Source: a virus. From it: a stretch of 40,905 nt of DNA. Positions 8,124 through 14,019 of the stretch are shown here, piece by piece. The stretch is taken from IMG/VR virus record IMGVR_UViG_3300017755_000017, positions 1-40,905 of that record; one strand, given 5' to 3'. Made by a program: the position numbers and the translations under genes. Position 1 is the stretch's first letter; each line of letters opens with the position of its first letter. The notes beneath the pieces are model-generated. The model did not search any database. It was not told the DNA's origin and saw only the letters and a program-made list of their open reading frames with translations.

Positions 8124-9338
8124 ATGATTGAGTTGAACAAAGTACAAACGGAACAAGTAACCGTTTTATATGATGTCTATAAAAAAGACGTTTTAACTAG
8201 GGCAGAAATTAATGCCGTAGTAAAAAAGGGTAAAATAAAAAACCCATCTTGGCTGAAAACAGACAAGTATAAAGTTGACAGAGGTTGTTACAAATTACCT
8301 CTTAACAATACCGAAGATAATAATAAAGTAGATGATAAGGTATTAGATGACGCTCCTAAAAAACAAGAAGCGGCATATATCGTTTCATCTCTTACAGGTG
8401 ATATAGTTCCTAAAAAAGATAAGGTGTTTGTACCTTTTGGTAACTATTCAGATGTTAAGAATATTATCAAGTCGGGTCAATTCTATCCTTGTTTTGTAAC
8501 AGGTTTATCTGGTAACGGTAAGACTATGGCTGTTACTCAAGCTTGTGCTGAGATGAAAAAAGAATTGATAAGAGTTAATATCACAATTGAAACAGATGAA
8601 GATGATCTATTAGGTGGTTATAGACTTAAAGACGGTCAAACTGTTTGGCAGAATGGTCCAGTAATTGAGGCTATGGAAAGAGGCGCATTACTTTTACTTG
8701 ATGAAGTTGATTTGGCAAGTAATAAGATTATGTGTTTACAACCAATCCTTGAAGGTTCTGGTGTCTTTGTTAAGAAGATTAACAAATTCGTAAAACCAAA
8801 AGCTGGGTTCAATGTGATTGCAACTGCTAACACTAAAGGTCAAGGTTCCGAAGACGGTAAGTTTATCGGTACTAATATCTTAAACGAAGCATTTTTGGAA
8901 AGATTTCCTGTTACTTTTGAACAGAAATATCCTACTGCAAAAGTTGAAAAAAAGATATTGACTAATACATTAAAGGCCAATGGTAAGTCAGACGCTAAGT
9001 TTGTTGAAAAACTTGTCACTTGGGCTGATGTCATTAGAAGAACCTTTTTTGACGGTGGTGTAGATGAGATTATCTCTACTAGAAGATTGGTACACATAAC
9101 ACAAGCTTATGCAATCTTCGGTGATAAAATCAAAGCTATTCAGTTATGTACTAATAGATTTGATGATGATACAAAGAATTCCTTTGTTGAATTATATACA
9201 AAGGTAGACTCTGGTTCTAGTTTAGATGATATTCTAAAAGAACAGAATGAGGCTGACCTTTCTCAACAATTGGAATCAGAGGATGATAGTGACTCTGATG
9301 AAACAGATGCAGATCAATCTGCAAGTGTTTATAATTAA
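8124..9338 (+). CDS. cobS: MoxR/CobS-type AAA+ ATPase
   Basis: The 404-residue protein has Walker A GLSGNGKT at 127-134, a MoxR-type DLLGGY insert near 161-166, Walker B LLLLDEVD around 189-196, and the sensor-like ATANTKGQG with a following arginine-rich helix. The N-terminal 110 residues are family-specific and the last 40 are very acidic (EDDSDSDETDAD). Phage homologues are usually named CobS after the cobaltochelatase ATPase. The adjacent VWA protein (5774-8032) is the expected partner, with the ATPase remodelling a target held by the VWA domain. The gene has its own promoter and a near-perfect SD, suggesting strong expression. The actual target is unknown. Confidence 0.88.
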   Translation: MIELNKVQTEQVTVLYDVYKKDVLTRAEINAVVKKGKIKNPSWLKTDKYKVDRGCYKLPLNNTEDNNKVDDKVLDDAPKKQEAAYIVSSLTGDIVPKKDKVFVPFGNYSDVKNIIKSGQFYPCFVTGLSGNGKTMAVTQACAEMKKELIRVNITIETDEDDLLGGYRLKDGQTVWQNGPVIEAMERGALLLLDEVDLASNKIMCLQPILEGSGVFVKKINKFVKPKAGFNVIATANTKGQGSEDGKFIGTNILNEAFLERFPVTFEQKYPTAKVEKKILTNTLKANGKSDAKFVEKLVTWADVIRRTFFDGGVDEIISTRRLVHITQAYAIFGDKIKAIQLCTNRFDDDTKNSFVELYTKVDSGSSLDDILKEQNEADLSQQLESEDDSDSDETDADQSASVYN

Positions 9339-9350
9339 CCTATTAGTTTA

Positions 9351-9400
9351 GTCCTCCGTGGGTGGTGAAATATCCACCCACACTTTAGGACAGAAAGGAG
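9351..9400 (+). promoter_or_regulatory. Leader hairpin with anti-SD-like sequence in front of ribosomal protein S21
   Basis: GTGGGTGG (9358-9365) pairs perfectly with CCACCCAC (9374-9381) around an 8-nt loop, and GTCCT (9351-9355) pairs with AGGAC (9387-9391) as an outer stem. The S21 SD, AAAGGAG (9394-9400), follows at once. CTCC at 9354-9357 could instead pair with GGAG of the SD (9397-9400). The two pairings exclude each other, so this may be a switch for S21 translation. Confidence 0.55.
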
Positions 9401-9405
9401 TAAAA

Positions 9406-9615
9406 TTGACAGGTATAAAAATAGAAGTAAGAAATAACAACGTAGAAAAAGCCCTTAGGATTTTGAAAAAAAAACTTATGAAAGATGGTGTCTTAAAAGA
9501 ATTAAAAGCTAGACAATATTATGAAAAACCATCTGACCGTAAAGTCCGTAAGAAAAAAGAAATGATTGCTAATTGGAAAAAGAAACAAAGACTATTAGAA
9601 AAATTTAAAGATTAG
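9406..9615 (+). CDS. rpsU: Ribosomal protein bS21
   Basis: A phage copy of the small-subunit protein that sits near the anti-Shine-Dalgarno end of 16S rRNA and helps start translation. The 69-residue protein reads MTGIKIEVRNNNVEKALRIL..., and the family signature ALRILKKKLMKDGVLKELKA followed by RQYYEKPSDRKVRKKKE is clear; length and charge fit bS21 (about 65-71 residues). I start it at the TTG at 9406 because AAAGGAG lies 5 bp upstream and the homology begins there. The frame is open from a GTG at 9358, but that codon is buried in the leader hairpin. Phage bS21 genes are known, including in SAR11 phages. It may replace host S21 and bias ribosomes toward phage mRNA. Confidence 0.93.
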   Translation: MTGIKIEVRNNNVEKALRILKKKLMKDGVLKELKARQYYEKPSDRKVRKKKEMIANWKKKQRLLEKFKD

Positions 9616-9618
9616 AGA

Positions 9619-9720
9619 ATTTACGCCCTTTGATCCCTTATATATATTGTAGTCAAGGCATCTCATAAGACCTTGACGGCGTAAATAAGCCGACTTCGTT
9701 CGGCGTTGCTAAGGTGAGAT
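9619..9720 (+). ncRNA. Candidate structured RNA with nested stems and a possible pseudoknot
   Basis: ATTTACGCC (9619-9627) pairs with GGCGTAAAT (9678-9686). Just inside, GTCAAGG (9652-9658) pairs with CCTTGAC (9671-9677), stacked directly on the outer stem. The 12-nt loop of that inner hairpin contains ATCTCA (9660-9665), complementary to TGAGAT at 9715-9720, which would make a pseudoknot. Between them GCCGA (9689-9693) pairs with TCGGC (9700-9704). The segment is richer in GC than its surroundings, begins 4 nt after the S21 stop and ends just before a terminator. It does not fold as a tRNA. Function unknown: a trailer of the S21 mRNA, a small RNA, or a cis regulator. Confidence 0.5.
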
Positions 9721-9722
9721 TT

Positions 9723-9767
9723 GGCAGTTTCACTCCTTGATAAAAGAAACTGCCCTTGTATTTTTAT
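9723..9767 (+). terminator. Rho-independent terminator after S21 and the structured RNA
   Basis: GGCAGTTTC (9723-9731) pairs with GAAACTGCC (9746-9754) as a 9-bp stem, followed by a T-rich run CTTGTATTTTTAT. It would end the ATPase/S21 transcript ahead of the hsp20 late promoter. Confidence 0.75.
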
Positions 9768-9779
9768 AATTAATGATTA

Positions 9780-9787
9780 TATAAATA
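9780..9787 (+). promoter_or_regulatory. T4-type late promoter for hsp20
   Basis: TATAAATA, the T4 late consensus, 58 bp before the hsp20 ATG. The transcript would start close to a small hairpin formed by TACAAC (9792-9797) and GTTGTA (9808-9813). Confidence 0.65.
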
Positions 9788-9845
9788 ATTGTACAACGCC
9801 ATAATGGGTTGTATTAAATAAACTTGCTTAACAAAAGGAGTTATA

Positions 9846-10286
9846 ATGACTAATAAAGCACTTTCTATTTTTAATCAATTAAGACCACTATCCGTAGGAT
9901 TTGATGATGTATTTGACCACTTTGAGTCAATGTTTGAAGGTCCCACTTTAACACTAGGGTCTAATTACCCACCATACAATATCGTAAAAACTGGTGATAA
10001 TAAATTTGATATTGAGGTCGCACTTGCTGGTTTCAATAAAAAAGATATTAACGTCACAAGCGAAAACGGTATGTTGACTATCGAATCAAAAGAAGATGAT
10101 AAGTCAAAAGATAAAGACGGTGAGGTATTGCATAAAGGTATATCTAAAAGATACTTTAAGAAATCTTTTACAATCGCTGATGATGTAGAAATCACAGGCG
10201 CTAATTTAAAAGATGGTATGTTAAAAGTATCAATGGAAAAGATAGTACCAGAAGCGAAAAAACTAAAAACTATTGAAATCAAATAG
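9846..10286 (+). CDS. hsp20: Small heat-shock protein, Hsp20/IbpA family
   Basis: An ATP-independent holdase that keeps unfolding proteins soluble. The 146-residue protein has a short N-terminal arm (QLRPLSVGFDDVFDHFESMF, as in IbpA) and a complete alpha-crystallin domain from about residue 38 to 135, with YNIVKTGDNKFDIEVALAGF and the late DGMLKVSME strand. A C-terminal tail carries an I-x-I-like KTIEIK. An AAAAGGAG SD precedes the ATG. It lies between a terminator and another terminator-like hairpin, with its own late promoter, so it is a single-gene unit. Hsp20 is one of the most common accessory genes in marine T4-like phages and may assist capsid assembly. Confidence 0.93.
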   Translation: MTNKALSIFNQLRPLSVGFDDVFDHFESMFEGPTLTLGSNYPPYNIVKTGDNKFDIEVALAGFNKKDINVTSENGMLTIESKEDDKSKDKDGEVLHKGISKRYFKKSFTIADDVEITGANLKDGMLKVSMEKIVPEAKKLKTIEIK

Positions 10287-10296
10287 TTAAAAATAG

Positions 10297-10330
10297 AGAG
10301 GCCGAGAACGCATTGACATTTTCGGCCTCT
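10297..10330 (+). terminator. Hairpin after hsp20 whose loop holds the next promoter's -35 box
   Basis: AGAGGCCGA (10297-10305) pairs with TCGGCCTCT (10322-10330). A G-T wobble and two A-T pairs extend the stem to 12 bp, leaving a 10-nt loop CGCATTGACA (10309-10318). The following run TAATATATAAT is AT-rich rather than pure T, so termination may be partial. The loop contains TTGACA of the promoter for the next gene. Confidence 0.65.
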
Positions 10331-10341
10331 TAATATATAAT
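10313..10341 (+). promoter_or_regulatory. Sigma70-type promoter of the clamp/clamp-loader region
   Basis: TTGACA at 10313-10318, a 17-bp spacer and TATAAT at 10336-10341, 11 bp before the ATG of the DUF3310 gene, with GGAG in between. It likely drives the genes from 10353 through the replication operon. Confidence 0.8.
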
Positions 10342-10352
10342 GGAGTTATATT

Positions 10353-10688
10353 ATGAAATACGGTGAAGACAGAATATTGAACGAGATTGGTGATTATATA
10401 GAAACAACTTATAGTCAGCATTATTCAACCACAAAAGACGGTTTTCAAGTACAAGATATGTTAAGACAACTTGACATTGATAAAGATTTTTGTCAAGCAA
10501 ATGCTATCAAATATCTTTGTAGGTATGGAAAAAAAGCTGGGTATAATCGTAAAGACTTATTAAAAGCAATTCACTACATAGTTTTATTAATGTCATCGCT
10601 TGACAAAGACTATATAGAAGATGGCAAACCTGTAGAGGTCTCTACAGAAAACTTTGACTATTCAGGTGTTAGCCATAATGAGTCATAA
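10353..10688 (+). CDS. DUF3310-like phage protein
   Basis: A 111-residue protein. The core FCQANAIKYLCRYGKKAGYN followed by RKDLLKAIHYIVLL (residues about 50-84) matches the phage DUF3310 family, in which a conserved NAIKY-x-x-R-x-G-x-K motif lies in two helices. The family is found in many phages, usually near nucleotide or replication genes, and its biochemical role is not established. Here it is the first gene after the 10313 promoter and sits directly before the sliding clamp. No membrane segment or signal is visible. The family call is good; the function is unknown. Confidence 0.75.
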   Translation: MKYGEDRILNEIGDYIETTYSQHYSTTKDGFQVQDMLRQLDIDKDFCQANAIKYLCRYGKKAGYNRKDLLKAIHYIVLLMSSLDKDYIEDGKPVEVSTENFDYSGVSHNES

Positions 10689-10718
10689 TATATTATTTTA
10701 AATTATGAAGGAGATGAA

Positions 10719-11384
10719 ATGAATATAACAAGTGATACACTTTCGGTTTTAAAAAATTTTTCTGAAATCAATCAGAACATTTTATTTAAACCTGGAAATA
10801 AGATAAGTACAATATCTGCTATGAAAAACATATTAGCAGAGGCAGAAGTTACAGAGAACTTTGAATCAGAATTTGGAATTTATGATTTACCAGAGTTTTT
10901 GAGAGCAGTAGAGTTATTTGAAAAACCTGCATTCAAATTAAATGGTGGTGAGTATGTAACAATTGCTGACGACAAAACAAGACAATCAATCAAATACTTT
11001 TTTGCTGATAAATCAGTTATTGTTGCGCCATCTAAAGGCATTAATATGCCAGATAAAACAGTGGCGTTTACTCTTAAAAAAGACGACTTTGGTAAACTAC
11101 AAAAAGCTGTAAACACTTTAAATTTACCTGATGTTGCTGTTAAGGGTGATGGTAAAGTAATTTCTTTAGTTGCACTTGATAAAAAGAATAAATCATCAAA
11201 TGACTATTCAATCAATATTGGTGAAACAGATAAGAAGTTTACTGCATACTTTAAAGCAGAAAACTTTAAAATCATATCAGATGATTATGATGTTGCTATT
11301 TCAAAAGCTAAAATTAGTAACTTCATTAACAGAAACAAACCTATAAAATACTGGATTGCATTAGAACCTGACTCGGAGTTTTAA
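10719..11384 (+). CDS. 45: gp45-like DNA polymerase sliding clamp
   Basis: The trimeric ring that tethers DNA polymerase to the template and, in T4, also activates late transcription. The 221-residue protein starts LKNFSEINQNILFKPGNKI around residues 11-29, as T4 gp45 does, and has two clamp-like beta domains. Length equals the family norm (about 225). GAAGGAG lies 5 bp before the ATG. It heads the T4-like order 45, 44, 62, regA. The nearby late boxes (9780, 26772, 36052, 36714) fit clamp-dependent late transcription, although gp33 and gp55 homologues are not in this window. Confidence 0.92.
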   Translation: MNITSDTLSVLKNFSEINQNILFKPGNKISTISAMKNILAEAEVTENFESEFGIYDLPEFLRAVELFEKPAFKLNGGEYVTIADDKTRQSIKYFFADKSVIVAPSKGINMPDKTVAFTLKKDDFGKLQKAVNTLNLPDVAVKGDGKVISLVALDKKNKSSNDYSINIGETDKKFTAYFKAENFKIISDDYDVAISKAKISNFINRNKPIKYWIALEPDSEF

Positions 11385-11504
11385 ATGAGTGATAGAGAAT
11401 TTGTCCCTATGACACCAGAAGAAGAAGACGAAACTGCTGGTGTAAAAAGAGATGAAAATGGTAATGTAATTTCAGAACAAACTGAAAATAATGAAAATGA
11501 ATAA
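11385..11504 (+). CDS. Small acidic hypothetical protein between gp45 and gp44
   Basis: A 39-residue product starting MSDREFVPMTPEEEDETAG, rich in Glu, Asp and Asn. The ATG follows the gp45 stop directly, with ACTCGGAGTT just upstream providing a usable SD, and the stop leaves 15 bp before gp44. Position and spacing fit a translated gene in the clamp/clamp-loader operon. It is too short for family recognition. An acidic peptide here might bind the clamp or loader, but that is only a guess from position. Confidence 0.5.
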   Translation: MSDREFVPMTPEEEDETAGVKRDENGNVISEQTENNENE

Positions 11505-11519
11505 CTTGAGGTTTATATT

Positions 11520-12464
11520 ATGTCAGACTTTTTATGGGTTGAAAAATACCGTCCTAAAAAAATTAGTGAGTGTATTCTTACAGAAGATTTAAAACATACA
11601 TTTACTGAATTTCTAAAACAAAAAGAGATACCTAATCTGTTGTTATCAGGTAGTGCTGGTACAGGTAAGACTACTGTTGCCAGAGCATTATGTGAAGAAC
11701 TAGGTGCAGATTATATTATAATAAATGGTTCAGATGAAGGCCGTCAGATTGATACGTTAAGATACAAAATCAAAAACTTTGCTGCAACTGTATCTCTTAC
11801 AAAAGAATCTAATCACAAAGTTGTTATTGTAGATGAGGCAGATTATATGAATGCTGATAGTGTTCAACCTGCTTTAAGAAATTTTATTGAAACATTTTAC
11901 AATAATTGTAGATTCATATTTACTTGTAATTATAAGAACAAAATCATACCAGCGTTACATAGTCGTTGTACGGTGATTGATTTTCGTATTACTAATGGTC
12001 AACGAGTAAAGACTGCTACTGCCTTCTTAAATCGCCTAGAAACTGTCTTAAAGGGCGAGAATATAGGGTTTGAGAAGAAGATACTAGCAGAACTAATACA
12101 AAAATACTATCCTGATTTTAGAAGAACAATCAACGAATTACAGAGGTATTCTGTAAGAGGTAAGATAGATAGTGGTATTTTGTTTAGTTTATCAGAGGCA
12201 AATACTAAAACTCTCATTGTAAAACTTAAAGAAAAAGACTTTAATGGAATGAGAAAATGGGTGATTCAAAATTTAGATAAAGAACCATCATCTCTTTTTA
12301 GTAGTGTCTATGATGTATTGTATAATCATTTAGAACCAAAATCTATTCCACAAGCAGTATTAATTATTGCTGGATACCAATATAAATCAGCGTTTGTAGC
12401 CGACCAAGAGATAAATATGGTTGCGTGTTTAACCGAAATAATGGCAGGATGTAAGTTTAAATGA
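11520..12464 (+). CDS. 44: gp44-like clamp loader large subunit
   Basis: The AAA+ ATPase that opens and loads the sliding clamp together with gp62. The 314-residue protein begins LWVEKYRPKKISECIL, typical of RFC/gp44, and has Walker A GSAGTGKT at 44-51, Walker B VVIVDEADY, and the sensor/arginine-finger segment HSRC. Length fits T4 gp44 (319). It is followed by a short overlapping reading frame and an oxygenase gene before gp62. In T4 44 and 62 are adjacent, so an insertion between the two loader genes is unusual. Confidence 0.95.
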   Translation: MSDFLWVEKYRPKKISECILTEDLKHTFTEFLKQKEIPNLLLSGSAGTGKTTVARALCEELGADYIIINGSDEGRQIDTLRYKIKNFAATVSLTKESNHKVVIVDEADYMNADSVQPALRNFIETFYNNCRFIFTCNYKNKIIPALHSRCTVIDFRITNGQRVKTATAFLNRLETVLKGENIGFEKKILAELIQKYYPDFRRTINELQRYSVRGKIDSGILFSLSEANTKTLIVKLKEKDFNGMRKWVIQNLDKEPSSLFSSVYDVLYNHLEPKSIPQAVLIIAGYQYKSAFVADQEINMVACLTEIMAGCKFK

Positions 12465-12610
12465 CTTTATATTTAAGAAAACTAATCGTTAAATTAAGAA
12501 TGTATTACTGTGACCTACGAGGACACCACGGCAAGAGATGGAACTACGAGCCAGGTGACCACTATATGGGCAGAGGAATTGATAGAAGACGAAGAAATGG
12601 AAAAAGTTAG
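12461..12610 (+). CDS. Small basic hypothetical protein overlapping gp44 and the oxygenase
   Basis: An ATG at 12461 overlaps the gp44 stop (ATGA) and opens a 49-residue frame, MTLYLRKLIVKLRMYY and then a His/Arg-rich part ending RRRRNGKS. It ends 14 bp inside the next gene. The stretch 12510-12600 is clearly richer in GC than its neighbours and reads sensibly in this frame, which argues against extending the oxygenase upstream to the GTG at 12510. No family recognised. It is Arg-rich and could bind nucleic acid. The case rests on the ATGA coupling and codon pattern. Confidence 0.5.
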   Translation: MTLYLRKLIVKLRMYYCDLRGHHGKRWNYEPGDHYMGRGIDRRRRNGKS

Positions 12611-13202
12611 TTACTTTAGTTTGTTTCCCAAACTAGTGTATTCATCTTTTTTAGGTAGAGATTTTACTGGAGCTGAAAAAGAATACACAGAGATTTTAAG
12701 TAGGAATACTAATAGAAATAGTAGTAATTCCATATCACAAAATATCAATGTGTTGGAACACCCTGCTTATGCTGATATTAAAACTTGGCTAATAAAAAAT
12801 TTAAATAATTATAGAGATAACATATTAAATCCAAAATTTGATATGGAAATTTATATAACAGAGTCTTGGGTAAACTATACTAATCAAAACGAAAAACATC
12901 ATCCTCATAAACACTCAAATAGCTATTTGAGTGGAGTGTTTTATTTGAATGGAATTGATGATGATACCATACAATTTTATCAGGATGAAAATTTATTTGA
13001 CATTGAAACGGATAATTATAATTTATATAATTGTCCATCTTGGAATTATCCAGTAAGTACAGGTCAATTAATTTTATTTCCATCTGGTATTAGACACGGA
13101 GTTGCTACTAATACACAAAATAAAACTAGAATAAGTTTGGCATTTAATACTTTTTTAAAAGGTAAAATATCAGATACAAGAACAATAGGATTGAAAATAT
13201 AA
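12597..13202 (+). CDS. 2OG-Fe(II) oxygenase-like protein (TIGR02466 type)
   Basis: A 201-residue protein with the features of the phage 2OG-FeII_Oxy_5/TIGR02466 group: ESWVNYTN, a histidine-rich HHPHKHSNSYLSGVFYLN segment (His101-His106), then GQLILFPSGIRHGV (His167) and a C-terminal NKTRISLAFNTF with Arg178 as likely 2-oxoglutarate ligand. Such enzymes couple oxidation of a substrate to decarboxylation of 2-oxoglutarate; the substrate here is unknown. I use the ATG at 12597. A longer frame from a GTG at 12510 would add 29 residues that overlap a better-looking frame. It sits unusually between gp44 and gp62. One of four oxygenase-like genes in the window. Confidence 0.75.
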   Translation: MEKVSYFSLFPKLVYSSFLGRDFTGAEKEYTEILSRNTNRNSSNSISQNINVLEHPAYADIKTWLIKNLNNYRDNILNPKFDMEIYITESWVNYTNQNEKHHPHKHSNSYLSGVFYLNGIDDDTIQFYQDENLFDIETDNYNLYNCPSWNYPVSTGQLILFPSGIRHGVATNTQNKTRISLAFNTFLKGKISDTRTIGLKI

Positions 13203-13594
13203 TGTATGAATTGAAAGATTATTTAAAGGCAATAAATGAAACAAAAATGCCTTTGTTAGATTCGGATGATATTACTTGGGAAAAGAAATATCCACCATAT
13301 GTAATTAATCGTTGTTTATCAATGTTCTATGACACATTGATGTCAGCAAATGAAATGAATGGTTATCACTTTTTATCAAAGAAACTACAATTTCATTTTT
13401 TACTAAATAGTGTTAGGAAGAAAAAAAGATTTGGAGGCAAGTGGCTTTCTAAATCTAAAATTAACGAATTAGAATTTGTTAAAAATTATTATGGATATAG
13501 TAACGAGAAAGCGAGAGAGGCTCTAACAATACTATCCAAAAAACAAATTGAATGTATTAAACAGAAGTTAAATACAGGTGGGAGAAAAAGATGA
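13202..13594 (+). CDS. 62: gp62-like clamp loader small subunit
   Basis: The single small subunit that completes the gp44/gp62 clamp loader. The 130-residue protein starts MYELKDYLKAINETKMPLL and has the conserved WEKKYPPYVINRCLSMFYDT block (residues about 27-46) and a C-terminal ALTILSKKQIE motif typical of marine gp62 proteins. It is shorter than T4 gp62 (187), as in many marine relatives. It starts at the last base of the oxygenase stop and overlaps regA by 4 bp, so it is translationally coupled on both sides. Confidence 0.88.
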   Translation: MYELKDYLKAINETKMPLLDSDDITWEKKYPPYVINRCLSMFYDTLMSANEMNGYHFLSKKLQFHFLLNSVRKKKRFGGKWLSKSKINELEFVKNYYGYSNEKAREALTILSKKQIECIKQKLNTGGRKR

Positions 13595-14019
13595 GTGATG
13601 AGATTAAGTGGTCTCCAGAGGATATGTTAGAGGTCACTATAAACAAACCTGATGATTTTTTAAAAGTCAGAGAGACCTTAACTAGAATTGGTGTAGCAAG
13701 TAGAAAAGATAAAACATTATTTCAATCTTGCCATATACTACACAAGCAAGGAAAATATTTCATAGTACATTTTAAAGAGTTATTTGCATTAGATGGTAAA
13801 TCATCTACATTATCAGAAAACGATATACAAAGAAGAAACACAATAGCAGTATTATTACAAGATTGGAATTTGATTGACGTGGTTAAAAAAGAAGCTACTA
13901 ACAACAAAGCTCCATTAAGTCAGATAAAAGTTTTACCTTTCAAAGAAAAGAAAGAATGGAATTTATCAGCAAAATATAATATTGGTAAAAAAGTTGAAAA
14001 GACTGAAGATGAGAAATAA
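13591..14019 (+). CDS. regA: RegA translational repressor
   Basis: An RNA-binding protein that in T4 blocks the start sites of early mRNAs, including clamp-loader genes and its own. The 142-residue protein has the family block EVTINKPDDFLKVRETLTRI and, later, DKTLFQSCHILHKQGKYFIV followed by HFKELFALDGK, very close to T4 RegA. Length is near the T4 protein (122) with about 20 extra C-terminal lysine-rich residues. Its place after gp62 is the T4 order. Likely targets would be AT-rich start regions in this operon; I cannot define the operator from sequence alone. Confidence 0.93.
   Translation: MSDEIKWSPEDMLEVTINKPDDFLKVRETLTRIGVASRKDKTLFQSCHILHKQGKYFIVHFKELFALDGKSSTLSENDIQRRNTIAVLLQDWNLIDVVKKEATNNKAPLSQIKVLPFKEKKEWNLSAKYNIGKKVEKTEDEK

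Noticed and set aside
5774-9338. Cobalamin biosynthesis (aerobic cobaltochelatase) as the function of the CobT/CobS-like pair
   Set aside because: No CobN subunit or other cobalamin gene is present, and the HExxH plus VWA architecture fits other AAA+/VWA machines equally well.
9358-9405. GTG start for S21 at 9358, giving an 85-residue protein
   Set aside because: The codon lies in the leader hairpin and has no SD; the bS21 homology starts at the TTG at 9406, which has AAAGGAG 5 bp upstream.
9616-9845. tRNA gene in the structured intergenic region
   Set aside because: No acceptor stem with CCA end, no T-loop consensus and no anticodon arm could be built from the stems seen.
12510-12596. 29-residue N-terminal extension of the 12597 oxygenase from a GTG
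   Set aside because: Residues there do not look like the family, and the same DNA reads better as the overlapping small frame 12461-12610.
12997-13022. TTGACA followed by TATAAT inside the 12597 gene
   Set aside because: The spacer is only 14 bp and it lies within a coding region.
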